From contig JASPKZ010002337.1 in the NCBI GenBank assembly GCA_030220185.1, positions 1 to 64,000 on the forward strand: DNA of 64,000 bases, in the 5' to 3' direction. This document shows, one piece after another, positions 11,050-21,615 of this stretch. A program made the position numbers and the translations under genes. The stretch comes from Diploptera punctata. Its lineage: Eukaryota > Arthropoda > Insecta > Blattodea > Blaberidae. Positions within the stretch are counted from its first letter, which is position 1; every line of letters begins with the position of its first letter. Under the pieces are notes generated by a model, which saw only the letters and a program-made list of their open reading frames with translations, was not told where the DNA came from and searched no databases.

Positions 11050-11430
11050 CATGTTTTCAATGTATACAACATCCTCCTGTGCCCAATATTAATTATTTTT
11101 TATTCCCTTCGTCGATTAATCTCTATCCTTCCAGTCACCATCCTGCAGTCTCCTGTCCTTCATCAAATTCATAATTCCCTCTATCTATGTCTTCTCAGGT
11201 CTCCCTCTACTCTTCCTCCCATTTGGAACTTACTCAAAACTCCTAACTGGCAATCCGTCTTTATTTATCCTCTTCACGTGTCCAAACCATTGTAATTGTT
11301 TATTTTCCATAAATGATATAATTTGTACGTTAAAGTCCATTTTTTCTCGGATAATTGTGTTTTTGGTCTTGTCTAATTTAGAGCATCGTGCATATCTTCT
11401 TAACAATCCATTTCTAATAGATAGTTATTT
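11050..11430 (-). mobile_element. LINE-2 C-terminal fragment (minus)
   Basis: The minus-strand translation with stops gives 'RYARCSKLDKTKNTIIREKM', 'QLQWFGHVKRINKDGLP', 'VPNGRKSRGRPEKT' and 'DRRLQDGDWKDRD'. This is the typical basic tail of insect endonuclease-reverse transcriptase elements. It is interrupted by stops. Confidence 0.75.
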
Positions 11431-11559
11431 TGATTTTAATTTGGCAAAATTTAAAAAATACATTTTTTGGAGGCGTTCAGCTGGAATTTCTAAAAGAGAT
11501 TAAATAAAAAACGGTGCAATTAAACAAAATCTGAACGTTCAAACTTCAATTGTGGATTT

Positions 11560-12185
11560 CAAAATTGTGGATTCAATTGAGGGTTTTTGCAAAATAGTGC
11601 GTTCTGTCGTACTTACAGCAATGGCGACCATGATTGAAAGCTTAATTTCCTAAATTTTGGAGTTGCCAACTATATAAATAACTAAATAACTATACCGTAA
11701 TATTAAAAATTGCCTAGCTACTGCGGGAAGTAAAACAACTGCCCTTTATGTATAGTACATACAATGTATATACACAAATATATCCAAAACGTAGTGTTAA
11801 TATACATGATACGAAACAAATAACTGAATTTTAAATGAACTGAACTTTATTTGAAACAATATAAAACAATAAATTCGTACTTTCCGCCATTTTATGCATG
11901 ATTGGTGTCATGGCCTGCTGTAGTCTCAACTAAATTATTTTCTGTATTTACCTACCGTATAAACCTTGGCCAGGCTGTTAATGTTAGTGAGTTGTTTATA
12001 ACGAACGCAAATATTTCCAACAAAGATGTTATTATTTTACTATTTTTTATTATTTTGAAAACACCATCGTGCAAAAAATAATGTACAACGCATGTTTGTG
12101 AACCTCTATCGCTAGATTTTTAATAATTTTCTCGCTTCTGTAAAAATCACTTCCCAACCTCGTACTGTAATAGACTCTTACGATA
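11560..12185 (+). repeat. Dispersed repeat R2, copy 1
   Basis: A direct-orientation partner lies at 26172-26775. Shared landmarks include GTCGTACTTAC, GCAATGGCGACCAT, GAACTGAACTTTATTTGAAA, TATTTCCAACAAA and GAAAACACCATCG. There is no coding frame. The GTTTTTGCAAAATAGTG at ~11583 and CACCATCGTGCAAAAA at ~12062 are imperfect inverted repeats. Confidence 0.8.
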
Positions 12186-12489
12186 ATAAAAATGTGGCAG
12201 AGCATGTCACTTTCTGAAGCCACACTGTTCCTTCAAAGTGAACCAATACGATTTAATCACAGTTAACGCTGACCAATCGAAAAGGAGGCGATAAGAGAGA
12301 ATGAGGGTACCCAGCTCCTGGAACAAACGCATTGATTTTATAAATCTACCGGGGAAACAGCGAGGTGAAAAAAATAATGTTCCCTCGTGAATTCGAAAGC
12401 CACGCCACCAAAATCCAATGTAATTAAGAATGTCTCTTTCCACTCCCTTACGTTTAATAACGTGTTACAGAAACTAGTCTCTGCACTCC
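12186..12489. other. Spacer, nothing recognised
   Basis: No supported feature; the short frames lack any family resemblance. Confidence 0.4.
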
Positions 12490-12705
12490 TACAGAAACTC
12501 ATCTTCTTCAGTTTCCTTCATTTTGTTTTCATAACACAAGTTTCATTTGTTCAAGTCTTAATTTATTTGTTATACAAACTTGCTACTTTATGCAACTGTC
12601 GCCTCAGCAGATTCTGAAAACTCATTTGGAGAAGTGCAGCTTTAAAACTCCAATAATTTAATTGGTTCTATACTGAGAAATCAATTAACTTAAAATTTTA
12701 AAAAG
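12490..12705 (+). repeat. Dispersed repeat R3, copy 1
   Basis: Matches 17815-18055 in the same orientation: TTCATTTTGTTTTCA, AACTTGCT, GCAGATTCT, AGAAGTGCAGCTTTAAAAC and TTAATTGGTT then TATACT. It is non-coding and unclassified. The 17.8-kb copy is split by a scrap of LINE-1w. Confidence 0.75.
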
Positions 12706-12909
12706 TCCGTTGTGCAGGAATTGCGAAAAGTAAACGAGTTCCTCAGCAAATCGAATGTATGATCCGATTTCACTAATTTATGGAATATACTCATTTCTTT
12801 ACTTACTTATTATTTTAAAATATTTAAATAATTAATTGAATCAATTACTTAATTGCTTTTTAAAATCAATATGTGTTTAGAGTTAAACAGACTAAAGAAA
12901 GATTAATGC

Positions 12910-13125
12910 TAAGAAAGCATTTAAATTAATGCAGATACTTGATTGGAAAGCCAATGGAAGAAGTGGAAGGGGCAGACCTAGAGTATATTGGATAGTGAGG
13001 AGAAGTATGGAAGCTAGAGATTTGATGGAAGAAGATGCTTTAATACAGGAACCTCTGGCTACCAATCACTTTCGGTTGAAGGAGAAACACTGTTGTGGAA
13101 TATTCGTAATAAAATAAATAAATAA
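12910..13125 (+). mobile_element. LINE-2 3' end fragment
   Basis: An open stretch encodes 'ILDWKANGRSGRGRPRVYW' and 'RRSMEARDLMEEDAL', followed by CTTTCGGTTGAAGG, AGAAACACTGTTGTGG and an AATAAA-rich tail with (AAAT)n. It is a 5'-truncated non-LTR remnant matching the copy at 47.5 kb. Confidence 0.85.
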
Positions 13126-13199
13126 ATTGTTTAAATACTTTAAAATTAATAAGGAGTAACCTATTTTGGCTTATATTCTTATTTCCTAATATATTTATT

Positions 13200-13475
13200 T
13201 ACTTTCGTCAGTTTGGTAATAATCTATTATATATTATGTTGTTTGTTTCATTCTTCTTTGCATTACTTCTTTGTGGGTCATAGAGTATTTTATATTTTGA
13301 AACTTTCTCCTAAATATATTTTATTTTATAGTATTTCATAATGTCTTTAATATCTTCTTCAGTCTAGTATTAATGTATTATATATTATTTTCTTTTGTTT
13401 TCTCTTGTATTATGTTTTTATTTTTTATGTACCAGAATTTATTTCATATCTTGAAACTGGCTCCTAAATTTATAT
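13200..13475 (+). repeat. Imperfect ~155-bp tandem duplication
   Basis: TATTATATATTATGTTG ... TTTGAAACTTTCTCCTAAAT near 13222-13312 is echoed by TATTATATATTATTTTC ... CTTGAAACTGGCTCCTAAAT near 13377-13467. The segment is AT-rich and non-coding. Confidence 0.55.
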
Positions 13476-13544
13476 ATATTATTTTTCCCCTCCCTTTAAC
13501 TAAAACTTTGTAATATAAATATTCTATATGTATTATTTCTGTAA

Positions 13545-13620
13545 GTGAGTTTCACCCGAACACGAGCATTTGCTCATTTGGGTGTCAATACTTATTTGTG
13601 AATACAATTTATTCTTATTC
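13545..13620 (+). mobile_element. LINE 3'-UTR-like hairpin
   Basis: CACCCGAACACGAGC, ATTT, then GCTCATTTGGGTG forms a stem-loop. It is followed by TCAATACTTATTTGTGAATA and AATTTATTC. This resembles the conserved terminal hairpin of CR1-like LINE 3' UTRs. No coding part is preserved upstream. Confidence 0.45.
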
Positions 13621-13965
13621 TTTCTTTTGTTATACCTTAAATAGCGAAGCACAATTTTTTTTCTCTTATCAGTTATTTAAATTATTGTACTGCAAAATAA
13701 ATGACGATTTTTTAAATTTCGGTTTTCAGATAAACTCCCATTCCTAGTATTCGGATTTAGTTTTTGTCTATAAAATATCTTCCCCTATTTTGTTTCAATA
13801 ATATCTATTCTGCATCGTTGCGAAAACTAGAGAATTGTGACTGATAGAGCGATTTTTAAATTTTAGTTTCAAATGAACTACTCCAAGTGAAGAGTTTGTG
13901 ATGTTTTGCGAATTTGTCCTTACTTATATTGTATTGATTGCTATATAACGAGTTTGGTTGCGAAA

Positions 13966-13971
<6 letters not shown>

Positions 13972-14012
<41 letters not shown>

Positions 14013-14019
14013 ATTATGT
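13972..14019. repeat. (TA)n tract
   Basis: A TA microsatellite with two interruptions, next to a SINE-B head fragment. Confidence 0.9.
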
Positions 14020-14078
14020 CACCGCTGTGGTCTCGAAGTAGCGTACTGCCTGGTTACGCAGTGGGCCCGGGTTCGATA
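14020..14078 (+). mobile_element. SINE-B head fragment
   Basis: CACCGCTGTGGTCTCGAAG, CGTACTGCC and GGGCCCGGGTTCGATA match the SINE-B tRNA-like head. It stops where Tc1 copy 1 starts, and the rest of the SINE is not found beyond the Tc1 element. Confidence 0.85.
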
Positions 14079-14080
14079 TA

Positions 14081-15582
14081 CACTACTCAAAAAATTAGGG
14101 GATATTGTAGAATAACCTATTAAGACTATATTTTTAGGAACATTATTAGATGCAATCACTTTATAATACTCCAAAAGAATGTAAACAAGAGTTTGAAGTC
14201 ATTACGTAACCTCTGTACCACATCAGATGTCAAAGAGATCCTGATTAGGAATATGGCAAACAAACAAAGCAACATTAACATGGGTGAAAATGTTTCTTTA
14301 GTATGGTGTATGGTCTCCTCGAACGGCCAGCACTGCCTCACACCTGTATGGCATTGATGCAATGAGGTTAGCAATGAGTTCTTGGGGGATACTTGGCCAC
14401 TCTTCCATAAGAGCAATGTGCAGCTCTGGAACAGTTGTGGGAGGTGCTGGTCTGCCTGCAATGCGCCTGCCTAATGCATCCCACACATGCTCAATCGGAT
14501 TTAAGTCCGGGGAGGAAGCTGGCCATTGCATACGCTCGATACCCTCCACTTCCAGCATGTCGTCCACCAAGCCAGCTCTGTGGGGTCGTGCATTATCGTC
14601 CATAAAAAGAAAAGAATCACCTATGGCACCAGCATAAGGCACGACAAAAGGTCGGAGAATCTCATCTCTATACCTTACCGCAGTCAAAGTACCACCTTGG
14701 ATGACATAGAGGTCCGTACGTCCACCACTACTGACTCCTGCCCACACCATCAATCCACCGCCACCATATGGGGATCTTTCACGTACAAAAGCTGGATTGT
14801 TTCGTGTCCCTTTTTCTCTCCAGATGAATACACGCCGACTATCACATTCCACGTTAAATCGCGACTCATCAGAAAAAAGAACTGATCTCCATTCAGCATG
14901 CCTCCACCCACGATGTTCCTCCGCCCAGTTTCTGCGATCTCTACGGTGTTGTGGAGTTAACCTGGTACACACCATGGGCCTACGGGCATAGAGACCACTT
15001 CCATGCAGTCGATTAGGGACAGTTTGAGTTGACACCCTGCGTCCTGTTGCTGTTTGAAGTGTATTTCGCAGTTGAGTTGCATTCTGCTGTCTATTCCGAC
15101 GGGCTGTTAACAAGAGGTAACGGTCATCCCTTGCTGTTGTTGCCCTTGGTCGACCTTGTCCGGCTCTTCTGTGAACAGTATGTTCTTTGAAAATGATTCC
15201 AAAGTCTGGAAATCACGCTTTGAGACACCCCAATGGCTTGTGCCACCTCTTGTTGTGTCTGTCCAACTTCCATCCTTCCTATGGCCCTCCAAGCCATTGG
15301 TTCAGGTAAATCACGTTGTCGAGGCATCACTGTCCCTAAGGCAAGTCATTCACTAACTGAAAACTGGACTGGATTTAAAAACAGCAACAAAACATTCACC
15401 CCCACACCACCCTTTCACATCAACAGTACAGACACTGCCCTCTGGTGTGGTACCGAGGTTACGTAACAAACTCTTGTTTACATTATCTGGGAGTAATAGA
15501 AAGTGATTGCATCTAATACTGTTCCAAAAATCATAGTCTTAATAGGTTATTCTACAATATCCCCTAATTTTTTTGAGCAGTG
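14081..15582 (-). mobile_element. Tc1-like DNA transposon, copy 1 (~1.5 kb)
   Basis: Flanked by TA at 14079-14080 and 15583-15584. The terminal inverted repeats start CACTACTCAAAAAATTAGG and CACTGCTCAAAAAAATTAGG (read inward), continue GGATATTGTAGAATAACC, and extend roughly 150 bp with some mismatches. Copies 2 (20056-21570) and 3 (42561-44075) are close relatives. The DD34E transposase gene runs on the minus strand. Confidence 0.95.
14298..15330 (-). pseudogene. Tc1-family transposase, DD34E, one frame break
   Basis: The N-terminal frame (15330-15124, 68 aa) carries a helix-turn-helix: 'GQTQQEVAQAIGVSQSVISR'. The second frame (open from upstream to 14298; first ATG at 15113, 271 aa) carries 'GRPRATTARDDRY', 'LFSDESRF' (first D), 'FMDDNARPH' (second D) and 'SPDLNPIEHVWDALGR' (E), with exactly 34 residues between the second D and the E. 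The frames are offset by one base; the join falls where 'FQRT' (frame 1) meets 'HRRAGQGRPRATT' (frame 2). The catalytic frame is otherwise uninterrupted. Family members cut and paste DNA at TA. As written, this copy cannot make full-length protein without frameshifting or splicing. Confidence 0.93.
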
Positions 15583-15589
15583 TATATAG

Positions 15590-16270
15590 GCTCTATATAC
15601 GTCCGGGACCTAGAATACACCGCCAATGAGGAATTTTAATAAATAAAAAACTAATATAGTTGTCGTAATGTAGTTTGTTGCTGTTGTTTGTAGATAAACT
15701 CAACACGTTTTATAGTGACAACAATGAAATTAGTAACTTTAAGATTTGTGGTTATAACAATTAAATTGTGTAATATCTCATGATTATTCGATTTGTTATT
15801 CGTTTTGACGTCTTCCAACAAGATAAATATTCCCCGCATTATCATTGGAAATTATACTCAGGATTTTTTAATCCGCGAAAAATAAATCGACTCTAACCGG
15901 GTTTGAACCCACGAACCTAGAAACCAGAGGTGCGCATGTGGAAATTGCTCATTACCATACAAACTTGTTGAGTTTATCTGTGTTTTGCAACAAACGGCAT
16001 TGCAATACATTTGTTATTTTCTGTTCTATAACAGTTTGTTATTTGTAATGTTGGTCCAGGACACACTGCATATATTTTTTTCGATGCTATTTTTTACGTC
16101 TACTAGTAAGATCGACCACAGGAAGATACGTAAAAAAATTTAGAAAACCTTTTCATTAAAAGAATTTCAATATCTTATTTTTTATGGAATTTGCAAACAA
16201 TCTCCTTGTAGGGATATTCAGAACCCAGCCGTAAAAAAAACAAGTAACTGAGAATATCTGTTCCCACACC
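15590..16270. other. Spacer with a tRNA-like scrap
   Basis: AT-rich. At 15885-15960 on the minus strand, CTCTGGTTTCTAGGTTCG then GGGTTCAAACCCGG looks like the head of a tRNA-derived SINE (B box intact). Nothing else is recognised. Confidence 0.5.
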
Positions 16271-16274
16271 TTTA

Positions 16275-17087
16275 TATAGGTGATTCCAAATTTGACCGAC
16301 AAACTATGGGAGCAGATAGTTAACCTTCATTGAAGCTTATTTTGTTAATGAAACTTCGTTTCAGTGCAAGAGGGGCCTCAGAGGAAATGATGGAAGGAAG
16401 TAGGCACGTGCAAATATCAAGCCATTTTGTGTCACACAATTCTTTGTGTTAGTCGAAATATTTTACAGACAAGCAGAAACAAAACGTACTTAATTATAAA
16501 TAAATAAAATATAAAACACTCACTTCAGTATTGCACTGCCAGATGGATCCAGTTTATTGTCCCATCACAACAAGTGTTGGAACACACGTCTATTGGCATC
16601 CAGACAACAGTGCATCGACGTTCCATACTTTGTCGTATCCTTCCAAAGATGCCAGGGGTTTCCCTAAATTCAGCTGCTCCGCTGACAATGCGTGCTACAA
16701 GATCTTCTTTAGAGTCAACATCTGTTTCATAAACCATTGCATTCACGTAGCCCCACAAAAAAGAAATATAGGCAGATCAGGTCAGGCGAGCGTGACGGCC
16801 CACCCGTACCTATCCAACAGATGATAACAACGGAAGTAAACCAACTTGCTGTAATAGGTTCCGAATGCTACTGAGCTCCGGAAGTAAACAAACCAAGCGA
16901 TGATAGTAATGATAAACTCCTCATGGACTGAAAGAAGTGTTTATCTGTTTCCTTCAATCCCCTCCTGTAAGATCCCTCTAGCCCTGAAATGAAGTGTTTC
17001 AGCCCATGGGTTTCCTAACAAAATGTGATTCGATTAAGGTTATCTATCTGATCCCAAAGTTTGTCGGTCTAATTTAGAAGCACCCTG
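16275..17087 (-). mobile_element. Deleted mariner-like element with long TIRs
   Basis: The left end TAGGTGATTCCAAATTTGA, then CCGACAAACT, ATGGGAGCAGATAG and TTAACCTT, mirrors the right end read inward: CAGGGTGCTTCTAAATTAGA, CCGACAAACT, TTGGGATCAGATAG and ATAACCTT. TA lies next to the right end. The interior retains the C-terminal transposase fragment at 16525-16758. At ~0.81 kb versus ~1.3 kb for complete relatives, it is internally deleted. Confidence 0.82.
16525..16758 (-). pseudogene. Mariner transposase C-terminal remnant
   Basis: The start 'MWGYVNAMVYETDVDSKEDL' and 'ARIVSGAAEF', 'TPGIFGRIRQSMERRC' match the tail of DUF4817-type mariner transposases just after the third catalytic residue ('WGY.K..VY...V.....L..RI'). 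The catalytic triad is absent, so it is non-functional. Confidence 0.78.
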
Positions 17088-17324
17088 TATAAAGAATGCA
17101 GCACAAGCCAGTTAGCTGAAAATGCAAATATATAATTTCTGTAGTTTACAACATCAATGCAAAAAATTACCGAAATTGTTCAAAGTGGCCTCCATTGTTG
17201 TTTAAGCAGTAGTGTTTGAGATTTTATTCTGAAGGTTCGTATTCAAACCCCAGTTTCAACCAATCTGATTTTTTTTTCTTGCAACCATGTTCAGTGGTTA
17301 ACTGACTTATGCCGCACTCTGTAT

Positions 17325-17740
17325 TCTGACAAGTCTTAAGATCATTTTCTTCAGGCTGTTATAACTCTATCTTCCCAAGCCGCTTTACTGGAGAGATCAT
17401 TGAAAAAAGGCGGCATGCCGGCAAGCACTCATTAGTGTCAGTCATGAAATTTTGCGAGGATGACAGTGATTCTCTTTTAAGTATATTTCCTCAGTTTCTG
17501 TCGCTATTTGTGTGTAACGTTTCTCTAGTATTTAATACAAATAAATAAGTAAATATCACAACAACAATAATAATTAATGGAAATTTTGAATAATATCAAT
17601 AAATACAAAACCAAATTTGGATACTGAGAAAGAAGGAAATTCTGTCAACAACTTTTCCGCCACGTTCTTAGGAGGGTGTGAGTTGGGTGTAGCTAGTGAA
17701 CGGGAGCACTCGGAAGAAAATATTTTAATACAGTACTTGT
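17325..17740 (+). repeat. Dispersed repeat R4, copy 1
   Basis: A direct partner lies at 38757-39065: ACAAGTCTTAAGAT, CCCAAGCCGC, GGAGAGATCATTGAA, CTCATTAGTGTCAGTCA and AAGAAGGAAATTCTGTCAAC. No coding function is seen; the short frame across it is not conserved as protein. Confidence 0.75.
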
Positions 17741-17814
17741 ATTTCACTATACAATTAATTATGATTTACAGAAATCTCTACTTACCCCGCATCATCCGTA
17801 CAGAAAGAGAGCTC

Positions 17815-18055
17815 CTTCAAAAGTCTTCATTTTGTTTTCACATTTTCAGTTTTAATTTATTTTACCGCGCGGCCATGAATCTACGAGTTCCATAGTTTCA
17901 GTCACATAGTTATAAAAACTTGCTGCTTTTGCAACTGTTACTATTTCAATTTGAAATCTGCAGATTCTAGAAACTAATTAAGAGAAGTGCAGCTTTAAAA
18001 CTTCAACAGTTAATTGGTTTTATACTAAGAAATTAATCAACTCTAAATTTAAAAT
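17815..18055 (+). repeat. Dispersed repeat R3, copy 2, with LINE-1w scrap
   Basis: Homologous to 12490-12705. Near 17868-17900 it is interrupted by CGCGCGGCCATGAATCTACG, which is the extreme 3' end of LINE-1w ('AAMNLR'). Confidence 0.72.
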
Positions 18056-18385
18056 GCGAATATATTAATTAAAGAGCTGAGTAAAGAGTTTAAAATATTG
18101 CATTCCAAGACGATTGTTCAGTTTAAAGGTCATATGTTCCAAAGGTACCGTAAGTAAAATATGGCTGGTAAAAACAAAGTATATACCTGATTCTACTTAA
18201 ATGACAATACTAAAGTTAAGAGCTGACGATAAGGCGAGCGTAAGGAATGCATGTCCTAATACTATAGTCATAAGATTAATATCGCATGAATCTTAATATT
18301 AACCGCAACACATGGACGAATAAAATACAGTCTTTATAAACACTTTAATGAAAATGAAACAATTTTAGTAAGTTAAAAATGAAAA

Positions 18386-18610
18386 AGCGTTACTGCTATA
18401 AAAGAAAATATTGTTGTTATAGAAATAGTAAGATGGCATTGCGAGCGATGTCCCGCTGCCTCTTAAGATAGATAATTGTATATAAGGAAAGAATAATTAA
18501 TATTTGCACTGGGAGCCTCAGTGGTGGAAATGGTGTCGCGCTATGGATAAAGTTACAGGACTTGGGTTCAAATCTCGGTTCAGCCATTAATTTTTATTTT
18601 TATGTAAGAT
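18386..18610 (+). mobile_element. tRNA-like unit D, copy 1
   Basis: The 5' block AGCGTTACTGCTATAAAA and TCCCGCTGCCTCTTAAG precede a TATA box (TATATAAGG at 18479-18487). About 32 bp later a tRNA-like module begins (18511; GGGAGCCTCAGTGGTGG, B box GGGTTCAAATCTCGG). It ends in a T-rich tail (TTTTTATTTTTA). Related copies lie at 22459-22558/23906-24012, 24050-24262 and 32613-32845. The acceptor stem does not pair well here, so it is not a functional tRNA gene. Confidence 0.75.
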
Positions 18611-18621
18611 ATACACAAATA

Positions 18622-19400
18622 CAGTAAAACTTGTTTAATCCGGAACTTGAATAATGCGGAAATATGTCCAATGTGAACAAATTTATTGGTCCCGGCGAAG
18701 TAATATAATTTTACGTGTATTTATTTTGCATAAAACGGTATCTGTCCAACGCGGAAACGGAAGGATATTTCTAGACAATTCATAAAAAAATTATAAAGCG
18801 GAACGAGAGAGAAATAAATTAGTTTCCACTTCATTGAATTCCCGTTGGGCAAAAAAAAAACAATAAGGAATGATTCCTGCCGTCGGGTGAAGTATAGATT
18901 CTACCTGTACCTGAAATTTTCTTTCGGCCTCACTGCACACCCGTTATGCGAAATACAGATACCGTCTAACAATTAACTATAAAATCTTAAATTAGTTAAG
19001 TTCTGAGACCGATCTTTCAGAGGTAGCGTTCTGAATTTACGGAATAAAGATGGCTGAAACGTATGTATTATTCTCATTAAACGAAAAAGTGAAAGTGATT
19101 TAAGATAAATCTCCTAATTTCCGGATTGAAGCTCCAAAGTCAAGCTCTAGCTCTTGCTAAACCCCTAGGGAATAACGATGTCAAAGCATCTTTAGGTTGG
19201 CTGGACAGTTTTAAAAGACGACACAATGTAATGTGGAATGAAATTTGCGGGGAATCAAAGGATGTGGACGAAAGAGCAGTTAGTGAGCGAAAACCGAAAC
19301 TGTATACTTTAATTTAGGATGCGCACCTAAGAGACACTTTTAACGCTGACGAAATGGGATTGCTTTTTTCGCGCGTTACAGTCGAAGTCCCTCATACATA
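18622..19400 (+). mobile_element. pogo/Tigger transposon 5' part, decayed
   Basis: Begins CAGTAAAACTTGTTTAATCC then GGAACTTGAATAATGCGGAAA, identical in type to the end of the minus copy at 7104. The long leader is shared with that copy. The 3' half of the element is missing or unrecognisable. Confidence 0.82.
19126..19385 (+). pseudogene. Tigger transposase fragment (HTH_Tnp_Tc5 to first catalytic block)
   Basis: 'SQALALAKPLGNNDVKAS', 'GWLDSFKRRHNVMW' and 'ICGESKDVDE' form the second DNA-binding domain of a pogo-type transposase. After a stop, 'DTFNADEMGLLFSRV' is the region of the first catalytic aspartate ('FNADETGLFF' in relatives). The N-terminal HTH seen in the minus copy is gone and no later catalytic residues remain. 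Confidence 0.82.
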
Positions 19401-19533
19401 CTATTATTATTAGGAACAAGGAGCACTTATGAGTATATGAGGTCCCGGGTTCGATTTCTGGTCAGAATTCAGAAATGTTTCCTTAAAGCGAATTATACAT
19501 GATTCTGTCCATTGTCTGGAATTTAGGTTAAGT

Positions 19534-19861
19534 TTAGGTCAAGGGTGGGGCACGCCGTAGCGTAGTGGTTAAGGCACTGGGCTACAAGCCGGAGGGTCAA
19601 GGGTTCAAGTCCCGTTGGGGTCAGGATTTTTAAACTGACCCAAACCCTCTGGCGGCACTATGGCCCTGGGTCGACTCAGCCTCTAACTGAAATGAGTACC
19701 AGACGCTTGTTCTGGGGTAAAGGCGGCCGTCACGCAGGGCTGACAACCCGGCTGACATAAAATGCCGAGTGTCCATAAAAAGTGGGAGCCTTAACCTCCT
19801 ACAACCCCAAGGGCCTCTTGAGGCCTGTTGTGGGATCACTTTACTTTACTTAGGTCAAGGG
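19534..19861 (+). mobile_element. SINE-E, full length with 12-bp TSD
   Basis: The head GGGGCACGCCGTAGCGTAG then TGGTTAAGGCACTGGGC (A-box region) and GGGTTCAAGTCCCG (B box) begin a ~305-bp element ending TTGTGGGATCACTTTAC. The repeats TTAGGTCAAGGG at 19534-19545 and 19850-19861 are perfect target duplications. A 5' fragment of the same family lies at 36375-36548. Confidence 0.92.
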
Positions 19862-20055
19862 CTCTCCTAGCGCTTTATTATCATTTATCATTCATCATAT
19901 TATTGGGGTAACGTAACGCCGCATTGCAGGTGCCCCAACCTAAGAAGTGTATTACAAATTATACCAATTCCAAGGGAAAAGACCAGAAATGTCATAAGAA
20001 AACATCCTGCTGTTAAACAATAAAAATCCGTAATTCTAATTACGTAACAATACTA

Positions 20056-21570
20056 CACTGCTCAAAAATATTAGGGGATATTGTAGAATAACCTATTAAG
20101 ACTATATTTTTAGGAACAGTATTAGATGCAATCACTTTCTATTACTCCAAAAGAATGTCAAAACGAGTTTGAAGTCATTACGTAACCTCTGTACCACACC
20201 AGATGTCAAAGAGATCCTGATTAGGAATATGGCAAACAAACAAAGCAACATTAACATGGGTGAAAATGTTTCTTTAGTATGGTGTATGGTCTCCTCGAAC
20301 GGCCAGCACTGCCTCACACCTGTATGGCATTAATGCAATGAGGTTAGCAATGAGTTCTTGGGGGATACGTGGCCACTCTTCCATAAGAGCAATGTGCAGC
20401 TCTGGAACAGTTGTGGGAGGTGCTGGTCTGCCTGCAATGCACCTGCCTAATGCATCCCACACATGCTCAATCGGATTTAAGTCCGGGGAGGGGGAGGAAG
20501 CTGGCCATTGCATACGCTCGATACCCTCCACTTCCAGCATGTCGTCCACCAAGCTAGCTCTGTGGGGTCGTGCATTATCGTCCATAAAAAGAAAAGAATC
20601 ACCTATGGCATCAGCATAAGGCACGACAAAAGGTCGGAGAATCTCATCTCTATACCTTACCGCAGTCAAAGTACCACCTTGGATAACGTAGAGGTCCGTA
20701 CGTCCACCACTACTGACTCGTGTCCACACCATCAATCCACCGCCACCATATGTGGATCTTTCACGTACAAAAGCTGGATTGTTTCGTGTCCCTTTTTCTC
20801 TCCAGATGAATACACGCCGACTATCACATTCCATATTGAATCGCGACTCATCAGAAAAAAGAACTGATCTCCATTCAGCATGCCTCCACCCACGATGTTC
20901 CTCCGCCCAGTTTCTGCGATCTCTACGGTGTTGTGGAGTTAACCTGGTACACACCATGGGCCTACGGGCATAGAGGCCACTTCCATGCAGTCGATTAGGG
21001 ACAGTTTGAGTTGACACCCTGCGTCCTGTTGCTGTTTGAAGTGTATTTCGCAGTTGAGTTGCATTCTGCTGTCTATTCCGACGGGCTGTTAACAAGAGGT
21101 AACGGCCATCCCTTGCTGTTGTTGCCCTTGGTCGACCTTGTCCGGCTCTTCTGTGAACAGTATGTTCTTTGAAAATGATTCCAAAGACTGGAAATCACGC
21201 TTTGAGACACCACAATGGCTTGTGCCACCTCTTGTTGTGTCTGTCCAGCTTCCATCCTTCCTATGGCCCTCCAAGCCATTGGTTCAGGTAAATCACGTTG
21301 TCGAGGCATCACTGTCCCTAAGGCAAGTCATTCACTAACTGAAAACTGAACTGGATTTAAAAACAGCAACAAAACATTCACCCCCACACCACCCTTTCAC
21401 ATCAACAGTACAGACACTGCCCTCTGGTGTGGTACCGAAGTTACGTAACAACTTCAAACTCTTATTTACATTATTTTGGAATAATAGAAAGTGATTGAAT
21501 CTAATACTATTCCAAAAAACATAGTCTTAATAGGTTATTCTACAATATCCCCTAATTTTTTTGAGCAGTG
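20056..21570 (-). mobile_element. Tc1-like DNA transposon, copy 2 (1515 bp)
   Basis: TA flanks at 20054-20055 and 21571-21572. The termini CACTGCTCAAAAATATTAGG and CACTGCTCAAAAAAATTAGG are inverted. It is nearly the same as copy 1 over its whole length and in the same orientation. Confidence 0.96.
20274..21312 (-). pseudogene. Tc1-family transposase, frame break and 2-residue insertion
   Basis: The N-terminal frame (21312-21073, 79 aa) and the catalytic frame (first ATG at 21095, 273 aa) have the same +1 offset as copy 1. In this copy the N-terminal frame runs 11 codons further because TGA has become TGG. The catalytic blocks 'LFSDESRF', 'FMDDNARPH' and 'NPIEHVWDALGR' are present. A 6-bp tandem duplication (GGGGAGGGGGAG near 20485-20496) adds Ser-Pro ('SSPSPDLNP'), so the spacing becomes DD36E instead of DD34E. 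'MVWTRVSSGG' replaces 'MVWAGVSSGG'. The copy is probably inactive. Confidence 0.93.
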
Positions 21571-21615
21571 TATATTTACGTGAACACACACACACACACA
21601 CACTTATATATATGT

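Noticed and set aside
14362..14991. Plus-strand frames inside Tc1 copy 1 (and equivalents in copies 2 and 3)
   Set aside because: Shadows of the transposase on the opposite strand, repeated identically in each copy.
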